From positions 1 through 53,162 of the forward strand of contig NZ_CAKRCF010000018.1 of NCBI RefSeq assembly GCF_934307085.1: a stretch of DNA of 53,162 nt, given 5' to 3'. The notes beneath the pieces were generated by a model, which was not told the origin of the DNA, ran no database searches, and was given only the letters and a program-made list of their open reading frames with translations. The stretch is from an uncultured Anaerobutyricum sp. (GTDB lineage Bacteria; Bacillota; Clostridia; Lachnospirales; Lachnospiraceae). Positions 1 through 7,705 of this stretch are shown here, in pieces (within the stretch, counting starts at the first letter, position 1; each line of letters starts with the position of its first letter). Both the position numbers and the translations under genes were made by a program.

Positions 1-149
1 TCGTTGAAATATCGCGCAAAAGCGCATTTACTTCAATAGTTATAACGGTTTTGGCAGTGTTTGTCAAGGTGTTTCCTTTAATTTTTCCGGGGTTATATAT
101 TTTATTAGCAATACATATAATGAAAGAAATAAAAATAAGGGAAAAACTT

Positions 150-431
150 ATGGAAGAGAGGATTTTAAAGGGTCATAAGGTTTCACTTTTTAACAGGAAC
201 AACGGAATCATCAGTGGAGTAAAGGAAGTTATTTCGTTTGATCCAAATGAGATCATATTGGATACGGAGCAGGGAATGCTTATGATTCAGGGGGAGGAAC
301 TTCATGTAACGAAACTTACAGTAGAAAAGGGAGAAGTTGAGCTGGAAGGGCTGGTATACAGCATGGTTTATTCGGATGATGGAGGAATGAGAGGAGAAAA
401 AGGAGGATTGTTTCGGAGGTTATTTCACTAA
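150..431 (+). CDS. yabP: Sporulation protein YabP
   Basis: A 93-residue protein of the YabP/YqfC family, needed for spore formation in Bacillus and probably acting at the forespore envelope. The pattern GHKVSLFNRNNGIISGVKEV, then FDPNEIILDTEQG, then a C-terminal GGLFRRLF matches the Bacillus YabP layout (roughly 100 residues). The frame stays open upstream to position 51, with another ATG at 120. I prefer the ATG at 150 because an AAGGGAA sits just before it and the upstream residues look like a chance hydrophobic stretch. It abuts yabQ with no gap, which supports translational coupling. The start is the least certain part. Confidence 0.85.
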   Translation: MEERILKGHKVSLFNRNNGIISGVKEVISFDPNEIILDTEQGMLMIQGEELHVTKLTVEKGEVELEGLVYSMVYSDDGGMRGEKGGLFRRLFH

Positions 432-881
432 ATGAAAAATGTAGGGATAGCAGAAATAATTGCGGCTCAGGTTCATCTTTTTTTAATCAATGTAGTTTAT
501 GGTATTTTACTTGGGATATGGTATGAATTTTTTCGGACACTTCGTAAAAACTTTGCACATAAAGACAAGATAGTTCATTTGGAAGATATTATTTTTTGCG
601 TTACTGCCTCTCTGGGAATATTTATTCTGTTTCAGGTATATAATCAGGGAATTGTTCGTTTCTACTGCCTTATGGGACTGGAATGTGGTATTTTATTTTA
701 TTTTTTTATCTGCAGCAAATGGATAGGACGGATAATATATGTGTTTGTAAATATTTTTAGCAAGATAATGAAAAAGATAGGAAATATCGTATTTTTTCCG
801 GTAAAACTAATTATGAAAAATGTAGGTAAAATGTTGAAAAATATGAGAAGAACTATTAAAATAATAAGGAAACACAAATAG
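432..881 (+). CDS. yabQ: Spore cortex biosynthesis protein YabQ
   Basis: A 149-residue membrane protein that matches YabQ, required for spore cortex formation in Bacillus. Three hydrophobic segments are visible at about residues 10-32, 48-68 and 75-98. A long basic, amphipathic C-terminal tail follows. The ATG directly follows the yabP stop codon, and a GGAGG lies 12 bases upstream inside yabP. Its place between yabP and divIC is the classic Firmicutes order. Sequence conservation in this family is low, so the call rests on topology plus context. Confidence 0.85.
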   Translation: MKNVGIAEIIAAQVHLFLINVVYGILLGIWYEFFRTLRKNFAHKDKIVHLEDIIFCVTASLGIFILFQVYNQGIVRFYCLMGLECGILFYFFICSKWIGRIIYVFVNIFSKIMKKIGNIVFFPVKLIMKNVGKMLKNMRRTIKIIRKHK

Positions 882-899
882 TCAGGGGCAGGTATCATA

Positions 900-1289
900 A
901 TGAAAAAGAAAAAACAAAAAAACAGCAAACAATTTAACAGGCAGTTTAAAAAGAAGTTTTTCACGAAAAAGTCTGCAATAATCATAGTTTGTACAGTTGT
1001 CATTTTAGGTGCGTTCTGGACGGGATATCAGGGAGTAGAGAAAAAAACAGCAAAGTATCAGAAGACAATTGATGAATTGAAAACAGACGTTAAGAATATT
1101 GAACAGACGAATAAAGAGCTTGAGAAGGAAAAGAACAATCTGAATACGGACGAGTCTAAGGAACGGATTGCCAGGGAGCGCCTCGGAATGATTAAAGAGG
1201 GAGAAATTTCTTTGCAGCAGGCAAAAGATGAGGAAGATACAGAGAGTGAGAAGACAGATGTAACAAAGACAACGCAGGCATCAAACTGA
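900..1289 (+). CDS. divIC: Septum formation initiator DivIC/FtsB-like
   Basis: A 129-residue bitopic division protein of the DivIC/FtsL/FtsB family. A very basic cytoplasmic N-terminus (residues 1-25) is followed by one membrane segment (about 26-45). A coiled coil runs from about 50 to 90, ending in the ERIARERLGMIKEGE motif typical of DivIC. The tail is acidic and probably disordered. In Bacillus this protein joins DivIB and FtsL in the septal complex that activates cell wall synthesis. It is the last gene of the yab run before the tRNA. Confidence 0.9.
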   Translation: MKKKKQKNSKQFNRQFKKKFFTKKSAIIIVCTVVILGAFWTGYQGVEKKTAKYQKTIDELKTDVKNIEQTNKELEKEKNNLNTDESKERIARERLGMIKEGEISLQQAKDEEDTESEKTDVTKTTQASN

Positions 1290-1369
1290 TAATGAAACTT
1301 CTGAAATTATGTAAGCATGTGGATAGCACCAGAAAAATATTTTTGAATTGAAAAAGATTTCAAAAATAC

Positions 1370-1398
1370 TTGACATGTCTTAAAATACATGATAAAAT
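1370..1398 (+). promoter_or_regulatory. Promoter of the tRNA gene
   Basis: TTGACA at 1370-1375 and TAAAAT at 1393-1398 are separated by 17 bases. The -10 lies 16 bases upstream of the first base of the mature tRNA. This is a strong sigma-A type promoter. Confidence 0.8.
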
Positions 1399-1414
1399 AT
1401 TATTCGTTGAGTGC

Positions 1415-1488
1415 GGCGGGATAGCTCAGTTGGCTAGAGCACGCGGTTCATACCCGCGGTGTCGCTGGTTCAAATCCAGTTCCCGCTA
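1415..1488 (+). tRNA. tRNA with CAT anticodon (Met type)
   Basis: A complete cloverleaf: acceptor strand GGCGGGA pairs with TCCCGCT, the D arm begins AGCTCAG, the anticodon loop is TTCATAC with CAT, and the T arm has GGTTCAAATCC. The discriminator base is A and CCA is not encoded. CAT could mean elongator Met or the Ile2 tRNA whose C is modified to lysidine by TilS. The G-T first pair argues against initiator tRNA only weakly. In Bacillus subtilis a tRNA-Met also lies just before spoIIE, which supports Met. A terminator follows at once. Confidence 0.93.
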
Positions 1489-1496
1489 CTAATATG

Positions 1497-1522
1497 AAAA
1501 GGCTTGGATAAGCCTTTTTTTA
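1497..1522 (+). terminator. Terminator of the tRNA gene
   Basis: AAAAGGCTT pairs with AAGCCTTTT across a four-base loop and is followed by a run of T. It is a standard intrinsic terminator nine bases after the tRNA. Confidence 0.9.
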
Positions 1523-1540
1523 TTTTATCAGATAGACAAA

Positions 1541-1650
1541 ACAGAAAAATTTTATAATTATAAATATGACTTTTGTTGTTGCATAGTGAATACTTATTTA
1601 TAGTTGTCACGTATTCTGAGGTCGTAATTACAATTATAAGATTTTTCTGT
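1541..1650 (+). repeat. Long hairpin element LHE1 (diverged copy)
   Basis: Two 23-base arms (1541-1563 and 1628-1650) are complementary with two mismatches. The intervening core begins ATGACTTTTGTTG and continues TGAATACTTATTTA. These two blocks align with the core of LHE3 and LHE6 (GTGACTTTAGTCG, then TGAATACTCGCTTA). The right half of the core is shortened but keeps TGAGGTCG. The arms are AT-rich and unlike those of other copies. It lies between the tRNA terminator and spoIIE. Membership of the family is my inference from this alignment. Confidence 0.6.
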
Positions 1651-1677
1651 TTTTTTCTTTAAACTTCCCCTTCCCCC

Positions 1678-1712
1678 TTTCGACATATTTGCTCTGAAGA
1701 ATTTATTATAAT
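1678..1712 (+). promoter_or_regulatory. spoIIE promoter with a Spo0A box
   Basis: TTTCGACATA at 1678-1687 matches the reverse of the Spo0A consensus (TTTCGACAAA) at nine of ten positions and overlaps the -35 region. TATAAT stands at 1707-1712. In Bacillus, spoIIE is transcribed by sigma-A under phosphorylated Spo0A with the same overlap. Confidence 0.65.
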
Positions 1713-1742
1713 GATTCTGAGATTGTGTGTGGAGGGAAGGAT

Positions 1743-3134
1743 ATGTATCATAGAAACTATATAGAGCAGGATGCCATACAGCGCCTGCTTCTTTTTGAAG
1801 AGGGACTTTCTGGGATTATTGGATTAATGAAAACGGACGAGAAGAAAGAACAGCGAAATGATATGGAATTTTTATATCAGTCTCTTTCACAGGATGTTTG
1901 CCGGAAATGCCCGAAGTATAGAGAGTGTTATGGGAAAAAACAGAAGGAGACAATAGAAGAAATCGCTTCGATATTAGAGCAGGCGTATCAATGCTCTGTT
2001 GTTGATGGGCGTATGGCTTCAAAAGAGTTTCGTAAAAATTGTGTTTTTTTTCAGCCTTTTATGGAAGAAATATCATGGTTATACAGGCTTATTTATCAAA
2101 ATCTTTATTGGGAAAAACGTTATAGTGAGATAAAGCAGATTATGTGCAGGCAGATGGATGAGCAGCGGCTTTTCCTGCGAGAATGTAGAACACATATACA
2201 AACGGGAATACCATTAAAAGGGCGTAAGAAAATTGCGTTGACAAATATTTTTTTTAAGAATGGGCTTCGATTGAAAAATGGGAGAGAATACATTGATTCT
2301 AGTGGGCTGTTACAGATAACGGTATTGGTTTGTCCAGTATTTAGAGCAAAAAAGACAGAACTTGTAGAGAAATGTCTGGAAAAATATTATGGAAAGGCAT
2401 TTTACAAGAATACGCAGATGAGTTGGCTTCGTCCGGGAGAAAACCGACTGACATTTATAGAAGAAAATAGTTTTTATACAATTTTTGGACAAAAATGTTG
2501 TAATAAAAGGGGAGAAGATGTCTGTGGGGACACCTTTTCTTTTACAGATTTTGGAAGAAAAAGGGCGGTTATGATTCTTTCGGATGGAATGGGAACAGGG
2601 CAGAAGGCATACGAGGACAGCAGACGTCTCATTGAGACGTTAGAGGATTTGCTTGAGGCAGGGATTTCTGAAGAATTTGCACTTGAGATGATACAGGACG
2701 CCCTACTTTTTCAGGACAGAGGAGCCTTTTCTACAATAGATGCAGCAGTAATTTCTTTGAAGACAGGGATGTTAAAGCTCTTAAAAGCAGGAGGAATGGC
2801 TACATTTATCCGACATAAAAATTCTGTGGAAAGGATTGTTCCAGCGGCACTTCCACCGGGATGTCGTATTAATCAGCGATTTGACTTAAAATATAAAAAG
2901 CTATATGATGGAGATATGGTAATTATGGTGTCAGATGGAATGCTGGAATTTGAAAATATGCCGGAGATTTCTTTTCGAATGGAGAGCCTCATTGAGAAGA
3001 TAAAGACAAATAATGCACAGGTTTTTGCAAATGAACTGATAGAGGCTGTGCCAGTATTAGAAGATGGATATGATGATGACAGGACAGTGCTGGTAGCGTC
3101 TGTCTGGGAGAAAGGACACAGGAATGTGGGATAA
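1743..3134 (+). CDS. spoIIE: SpoIIE-type PP2C phosphatase, short form
   Basis: SpoIIE dephosphorylates SpoIIAA and so releases sigma-F in the forespore. The 463-residue product has the SpoIIE central region with conserved cysteines (CRKCPKYREC near residue 50). Its C-terminal PP2C domain shows SDGMGTGQKA at about 279, SDGMLEF at about 397 and DDDRTVL near the end. Start: the ATG at 1743 has GGAGG seven bases upstream, whereas the GTG at 1725 overlaps no good site. Bacillus SpoIIE is about 830 residues with ten N-terminal membrane segments. None are encoded here, nor in the 250 bases upstream. Gene order and the Spo0A box still argue that it is the true spoIIE. It overlaps tilS by 11 bases. 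Confidence 0.85.
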   Translation: MYHRNYIEQDAIQRLLLFEEGLSGIIGLMKTDEKKEQRNDMEFLYQSLSQDVCRKCPKYRECYGKKQKETIEEIASILEQAYQCSVVDGRMASKEFRKNCVFFQPFMEEISWLYRLIYQNLYWEKRYSEIKQIMCRQMDEQRLFLRECRTHIQTGIPLKGRKKIALTNIFFKNGLRLKNGREYIDSSGLLQITVLVCPVFRAKKTELVEKCLEKYYGKAFYKNTQMSWLRPGENRLTFIEENSFYTIFGQKCCNKRGEDVCGDTFSFTDFGRKRAVMILSDGMGTGQKAYEDSRRLIETLEDLLEAGISEEFALEMIQDALLFQDRGAFSTIDAAVISLKTGMLKLLKAGGMATFIRHKNSVERIVPAALPPGCRINQRFDLKYKKLYDGDMVIMVSDGMLEFENMPEISFRMESLIEKIKTNNAQVFANELIEAVPVLEDGYDDDRTVLVASVWEKGHRNVG

Positions 3135-4578
3135 ACGCTGGGAAAGAGTGGACAATTTTTTGAAAAAGTGGGAGATGGTGCAGGAAGGGGAGTCTGTTTT
3201 ACTTGGAATTTCTGGGGGAGCAGATTCTATTTGCCTTGCCATGTATTTTCTTGCGAAAAGGGAAATACTGTCTTTGAAATTATACGCAGTACATATTAAT
3301 CATATGCTTCGCGGAGATGAAGCGAAAAGAGATGAGGAATTTGTGAGAAGATTTTGCGGGGATTTTCACATTCCTTTAAATGTAGAGTATCGTAATATAA
3401 AAGAAGAAAGTCGTCAGAAAAAATGTTCCGAAGAAGAGGCGGGAAGAATGGCTCGTTATGAGTGTTTTGAAAAATACGCGAAAGAATATCATTGTGAAAA
3501 GATTGCGGTAGCACATCACCAAAATGATGCAGCGGAAACGATTTTATTTCGGATGTTGCGGGGAACGGGACCGCAGGGAATGGCGGGTATTTTGCCGGTC
3601 AATGGAAAGATTATCCGTCCATTTCTTTGTTTGAGCAGGGAAGAAATCATAGATGTTCTTAAAAATATTGAGCAGGATTATGTAGATGACAGTACAAATA
3701 CAAGTGAGGAATATAGCCGAAATTATATAAGACATCGTATTTTGCCGGAAATGGAAAGTGTAAATAAAAGAGCGGCAGAGCATATTAGTGAACTTGGAAT
3801 GCAGATGCAGGAACTTTTATCCTATGTTATGCCAAAGATGGATGTGATTTATAAAGAAAAAGTAGAAGAAAACGAGAGGGGAGAGTTATTTCTCTCAGAG
3901 AAGGCATTTTCACAGATGAGCCTTTTTGAACAAAAGGAAATACTTCGCCGGATGTTGTTTGAAATATCGGGGCATCGAAAAGATATTTCTCTTGTGCATG
4001 TAGAACAGTTACGGTTATTGATGAAAAATAAGTGTGGAAAAAGGCAGAACTGTCCATATAGAGTGATTGCAAAAAGGATGAGGGACGGACTTGTTCTCAC
4101 AAAGGAAAAAGATTGTTTGAAAGATTCTGATTCAACACAGAAATCCAAATTGCATCCAGTTTTTTTAGAAAAATCTCAGCTGAAACGATGCGAAGAAGAA
4201 AAGAAAGAGCAAGTCATTTCTTTTGAAGAAAGAGGATTGGAGATTCGATATTGTATTTTACCGTGGAATGGCGGGAAAGTTGCAAAAAGGGATTGTGTGA
4301 AATACTTTGATTATGATAAAATGAAATGTAAACCCTGTTTAAGAACCAGAAATGCCGGCGATTATTTTATTATGGATAAAGAAGGCCGACGTAAATCACT
4401 GGGACGCTATTTTATTGATACGAAAATTCCTGCTTCGGACAGAGACAGACAGCTTCTACTGGCAGATGGTTCTCATATCATGTGGATAATCGGAGGACGC
4501 ATCAGCGAGTTTTACAAGGTAAGCAGCGAGACAAAGCGGGTGCTTAGAGTATCGGTGCAGGAAAAAGAAGAAAGTTAG
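3124..4578 (+). CDS. tilS: tRNA(Ile)-lysidine synthetase
   Basis: TilS converts C34 of the CAU-anticodon tRNA-Ile2 to lysidine using ATP and lysine, so that it reads AUA and is charged with Ile. The PP-loop motif SGGADS is at residues 30-35. The family HINHMLRG and AHHQNDAAET motifs follow, and a C-terminal TilS domain carries RRKSLGRYFIDTKIPASDRD. The length of 484 residues is normal for the long form. The ATG lies inside the end of spoIIE, with AAAGGA seven bases upstream. The order spoIIE-tilS-hpt-ftsH is conserved in Firmicutes. A tRNA with CAT anticodon lies nearby at 1415. Confidence 0.95.
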   Translation: MWDKRWERVDNFLKKWEMVQEGESVLLGISGGADSICLAMYFLAKREILSLKLYAVHINHMLRGDEAKRDEEFVRRFCGDFHIPLNVEYRNIKEESRQKKCSEEEAGRMARYECFEKYAKEYHCEKIAVAHHQNDAAETILFRMLRGTGPQGMAGILPVNGKIIRPFLCLSREEIIDVLKNIEQDYVDDSTNTSEEYSRNYIRHRILPEMESVNKRAAEHISELGMQMQELLSYVMPKMDVIYKEKVEENERGELFLSEKAFSQMSLFEQKEILRRMLFEISGHRKDISLVHVEQLRLLMKNKCGKRQNCPYRVIAKRMRDGLVLTKEKDCLKDSDSTQKSKLHPVFLEKSQLKRCEEEKKEQVISFEERGLEIRYCILPWNGGKVAKRDCVKYFDYDKMKCKPCLRTRNAGDYFIMDKEGRRKSLGRYFIDTKIPASDRDRQLLLADGSHIMWIIGGRISEFYKVSSETKRVLRVSVQEKEES

Positions 4579-4596
4579 ATAATGGAGGACACGGAA

Positions 4597-5187
4597 ATGG
4601 CAGATAAGATTAATGTTTTAATTCCAGAAGAAACTGTAGATGCAAAGATTAAAGAAATCGGTGAACAGATTAGCAAAGATTATGCAGGAAAGGAAGTCCA
4701 CCTTATTTGTATTTTAAAGGGCGGCGTATTTTTTGCCTGTGAATTAGCAAAAAGAATTACAATCCCGGTTTCTCTGGACTTTATGCAGGTATCTAGTTAT
4801 GGGGATGCGACAGAGAGTTCAGGAATCGTTCGTATTAAAAAGGATTTGGATGAGACGATGGAGAATAAGGAAGTAATTATCGTAGAGGATATTATTGACT
4901 CCGGAAGAACACTTCACTACCTTATCCCTGTATTAAAACAGAGAAATCCAAAGAGTATTCGTCTGTGTGCCCTTTTAAATAAACCAGACCGTCGTGAAGT
5001 AGAAGTTCAGATTGATTATCTTGGATTTGATATTCCAGATGAGTTCGTTATTGGATACGGACTTGACTATGCACAAAAATATAGAAATCTTCCATTTATC
5101 GGAGTTGTAGAGCCAGAGACAGCAGAAGATGCTGAAGAGGGAGCAGAGCAGGCTTCCGGGGAAGAGAAAGGAGACAATGTTGAATAG
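4597..5187 (+). CDS. hpt: Hypoxanthine phosphoribosyltransferase
   Basis: It salvages hypoxanthine and guanine to IMP and GMP using PRPP. The PRPP-binding motif [14 protein letters not shown] is at about residues 93-106. The early [10 protein letters not shown] and the VSSYG loop are also typical. The product is 196 residues, slightly long because of an acidic C-terminal tail rich in Glu. The ATG at 4597 is chosen because GGAGG lies eight bases upstream; the in-frame ATG at 4582 precedes that site. The gene overlaps ftsH by 11 bases. Confidence 0.95.
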   Translation: MADKINVLIPEETVDAKIKEIGEQISKDYAGKEVHLICILKGGVFFACELAKRITIPVSLDFMQVSSYGDATESSGIVRIKKDLDETMENKEVIIVEDIIDSGRTLHYLIPVLKQRNPKSIRLCALLNKPDRREVEVQIDYLGFDIPDEFVIGYGLDYAQKYRNLPFIGVVEPETAEDAEEGAEQASGEEKGDNVE

Positions 5188-7033
5188 AAATATGAGAAAT
5201 ACTGCCATTTTACTGGTAGTGTTCCTGGCGGTATATATGTTTGGCAATTATTTTGCTGAGAAGAATCTGATGTCGGGAAGCGGCAGTGGTTCGTATTCTT
5301 ACGAAAAACTCGAGTCCGATATTGCAAAGAATAAAGTAAAGTCAATAGAGGTAGTGCAGAATGCGCAGGTGCCTACTGGTTCTGCAATTGTAAAGCTTAA
5401 TGACGGGGAAAAGAAAGTAGCGCATGTAACAGATGTGAATAAAGTCATTGATTTAGCACAGCAATATAAAGTAACTTGTCAGGTAGATGATGTGAAGTCA
5501 TCGGATACAGGCTGGATTTCTATGATTTTGCCATGGATTGTCATTGGCGTAATTATGATGTTCATGTTTGGCATGATGAGTCGTGCTTCCGGTGGAGGCG
5601 GCGGTGGAAACAAAATGATGAATTTTGGAAAGAGCCGTGCAAAGATGCAGGATCCGGAATCTCAGAATATCCGCTTTGATCAGGTTGCCGGATTACAGGA
5701 AGAAAAAGAAGAGTTAAAAGAAATCGTAGACTTTTTAAAGAGTCCGCAGAAATACATTGAAGTTGGGGCAAGAATCCCGAAAGGTGTTATTTTAGTAGGC
5801 CCTCCGGGAACAGGTAAGACCCTTCTTGCTAAAGCCGTTTCTGGCGAGGCAGGCGTACCATTCTTCAGCATTTCCGGTTCAGACTTTGTAGAAATGTTTG
5901 TTGGTGTTGGTGCTTCCCGTGTAAGAGATTTATTTGAAGATGCAAAGAGAAATGCACCATGTATCGTTTTCATTGATGAGATTGATGCGGTGGCAAGACG
6001 AAGAGGTACCGGACTTGGCGGCGGCCACGATGAAAGAGAACAGACTTTGAACCAGCTCCTCGTAGAAATGGACGGTTTCGGAGTAAATGAAGGAATCATC
6101 GTGATGGCAGCGACAAACCGCGTAGATATTCTTGATCCTGCTATTTTAAGACCGGGCCGTTTTGACCGTAAAGTAGCAGTTGGAAGACCAGACGTAAAGG
6201 GAAGAGAAGAAATCCTTAAAGTCCATGTAAAAGGCAAACCACTTGCAGAAGATGTAGATTTACACCAGATTGCCCGCACAACACCGGGATTTTCCGGAGC
6301 AGACCTTGAGAATCTTATGAATGAAGCGGCAATTCATGCAGCGAGAAATAATGCACGATTCATCCGTATGGAGGATATTAGGAAGTCCTTCATCAAGGTT
6401 GGAATCGGTACAGAGAAAAAGAGCCGTCTTGTACCAGAGTTAGAGCGTAAGATTACAGCCTACCATGAAGCAGGTCATGCAATCTTGTTCCATTTACTGC
6501 CGGATGTAGGTCCTGTATATACCGTATCTATCATTCCTACCGGTATGGGGGCAGCAGGCTACACAATGCCTGTACCAGAGAATGATAACGTATTCGAGAC
6601 AAAAGGTCGTATGATTCAGGAAATCAAAGTTGGCATGGGTGGGCGTATCGCCGAAGAATTAATCTTTGATGATGTAACCACGGGAGCTTCTCAGGATATC
6701 AAGCAGGTAACAGATACCGCAAGAAGCATGATTACGAAGTTTGGCATGTCCGACAGACTTGGTTTTATTAACTATGAGGAGAACACAGACGAAGTATTCT
6801 TAGGACGTGACCTCGGACACTCCAGAAGCTTCAGTGAGGAAGTTGCAAGCATTATTGATAAAGAAGTAAAGAAACTCGTTGATGACTGTTATACAGACGC
6901 TAAGAGAATCCTCACAGAAAATATGGATGTACTTCATTCCTGTGCGAACTTACTTCTTGAAAAAGAGCGTATTAGCCGAGAAGAATTTGAAGCATTGTTT
7001 AAAAATGATAAAGCAGCCGAGGAGAATTTATAG
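5177..7033 (+). CDS. ftsH: ATP-dependent zinc metalloprotease FtsH
   Basis: FtsH is a membrane-anchored AAA+ protease that degrades misfolded membrane proteins and regulators. The order is a first membrane segment (about residues 8-26), a short extracytoplasmic domain, and a second segment (about 113-135). A Gly-rich linker follows, then the AAA domain with GPPGTGKT at about 208 and the [11 protein letters not shown] and [21 protein letters not shown] blocks. The zinc site HEAGH is at about 430. The 618 residues are standard, with a short C-terminus. The ATG at 5177 follows AAAGGAG closely. Another in-frame start at 5129 lies deep in hpt and is unlikely. Confidence 0.96.
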   Translation: MLNRNMRNTAILLVVFLAVYMFGNYFAEKNLMSGSGSGSYSYEKLESDIAKNKVKSIEVVQNAQVPTGSAIVKLNDGEKKVAHVTDVNKVIDLAQQYKVTCQVDDVKSSDTGWISMILPWIVIGVIMMFMFGMMSRASGGGGGGNKMMNFGKSRAKMQDPESQNIRFDQVAGLQEEKEELKEIVDFLKSPQKYIEVGARIPKGVILVGPPGTGKTLLAKAVSGEAGVPFFSISGSDFVEMFVGVGASRVRDLFEDAKRNAPCIVFIDEIDAVARRRGTGLGGGHDEREQTLNQLLVEMDGFGVNEGIIVMAATNRVDILDPAILRPGRFDRKVAVGRPDVKGREEILKVHVKGKPLAEDVDLHQIARTTPGFSGADLENLMNEAAIHAARNNARFIRMEDIRKSFIKVGIGTEKKSRLVPELERKITAYHEAGHAILFHLLPDVGPVYTVSIIPTGMGAAGYTMPVPENDNVFETKGRMIQEIKVGMGGRIAEELIFDDVTTGASQDIKQVTDTARSMITKFGMSDRLGFINYEENTDEVFLGRDLGHSRSFSEEVASIIDKEVKKLVDDCYTDAKRILTENMDVLHSCANLLLEKERISREEFEALFKNDKAAEENL

Positions 7034-7110
7034 TCTTTCAGTCAGAATGACAAAAGTCGTCAGAATTCGAACGAATCTGCACAAAAATTTTTTTCAATTC
7101 ATTAAAACTT

Positions 7111-7152
7111 TATGCACACTTTTGGGTAACCCAATGCTATTATAATACTCGT
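7111..7152 (+). promoter_or_regulatory. Promoter of C-rich small RNA 1
   Basis: TATAAT at 7141-7146 is preceded by TATGCACACTTT at 7111-7122, which is repeated at identical spacing before small RNA 2. The -35 is not canonical, so the shared upstream block may bind an activator or be an unusual -35 element. Confidence 0.6.
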
Positions 7153-7247
7153 AACCCCCCCAATACATTATATAGTTTTGCTACACCCAATAAGTAACAA
7201 AAAATACCTTCTCCAAAAAGATGACCGACCGTTGGTCATCTTTTTTT
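7153..7247 (+). ncRNA. C-rich small RNA 1
   Basis: An apparent free-standing RNA gene of about 95 nt. The predicted 5' end is AACCCCCCCAATACATTATA. A shared block, ATACCTTCTCCAAA, lies just before the terminator, whose stem GATGACC (7220-7226) pairs with GGTCATC (7234-7240) before seven T. The same promoter, 5' end and pre-terminator block recur at 7557, but the terminator stems differ in sequence. No open frame of note lies inside. The exposed C run and the CCTTCTCC block resemble the Shine-Dalgarno-pairing regions of trans-acting Firmicutes small RNAs. That function is inference. Confidence 0.65.
7216..7247 (+). terminator. Terminator of small RNA 1
   Basis: An A-rich start, the seven-pair stem GATGACC/GGTCATC with a seven-base loop, and seven T. 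It would also terminate readthrough from ftsH. Confidence 0.85.
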
Positions 7248-7280
7248 GTGCTTTTTTGGAATACTGGGGTGATAGATAGA

Positions 7281-7354
7281 CAGACGAAAACCGAACAGAG
7301 CGATATATCCCAGCTGCTCTATAATCGCTACACGTTGAATGTTTGCTTAAGCAC
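7281..7354 (+). repeat. Truncated long hairpin element LHE2 (left half only)
   Basis: It starts with the family end CAGACGAAAA. The bases AATCGC occur at the same distance from that end (43 to 48) as TAGTCGC in LHE6. Then ACGTTGAATG and TTTGCTTA follow, matching the LHE5 and LHE4 cores. No complementary right arm follows, so this looks like a 5' half left after deletion. It lies between the two small RNA genes. Confidence 0.5.
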
Positions 7355-7514
7355 TAGACATTTTTTTGTATTTTTATGAGTACAAAATTGGCGTTTTTGA
7401 ATAGAATTTGTAAACCATTGTTATATGTGAACAAAGGATTCGGTCTAATTTTGGCAAATGGGAGTATTTCATTGCGAAAAATGCATAAAAATAATTTTGA
7501 AATTTCTTCATGTT

Positions 7515-7556
7515 TATGCACACTTTAGTTGAATGAGATGCTATTATAATACTCGT
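7515..7556 (+). promoter_or_regulatory. Promoter of C-rich small RNA 2
   Basis: TATAAT at 7545-7550 has the same upstream block TATGCACACTTT and the same spacing as the promoter at 7111. The 11 bases between the shared blocks differ, which marks the blocks as the conserved parts. Confidence 0.6.
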
Positions 7557-7650
7557 AACCCCCCCCAATACATTATAAGTTTTGTTGCATTTAGTGTAAC
7601 AAGAATACCTTCTCCAAAGAGAGCAGCGTTCGTGGCTGCTCTCATTTTTG
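7557..7650 (+). ncRNA. C-rich small RNA 2
   Basis: A second copy of the small RNA at 7153. The predicted 5' end is AACCCCCCCC, then AATACATTATA. The middle diverges. ATACCTTCTCCAAA again stands directly before a terminator, here made of GAGAGCAGC (7619-7627) and GCTGCTCTC (7635-7643). Conservation is confined to promoter, C-rich 5' end and the CTTCTCC block. That is the pattern expected for two paralogous regulatory RNAs with the same seed regions. Confidence 0.65.
7619..7649 (+). terminator. Terminator of small RNA 2
   Basis: Nine-pair stem GAGAGCAGC/GCTGCTCTC with a seven-base loop, followed by ATTTTT. Confidence 0.85.
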
Positions 7651-7705
7651 CATTTATAAGGAACCGAAGTTTCATCATCATCATAAGCCTTATCTGGATA
7701 TTGCT

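Noticed and set aside
5680..6279. Long reverse-strand frame inside ftsH
   Set aside because: It lies wholly opposite the AAA domain, has no ribosome site and no known motif.
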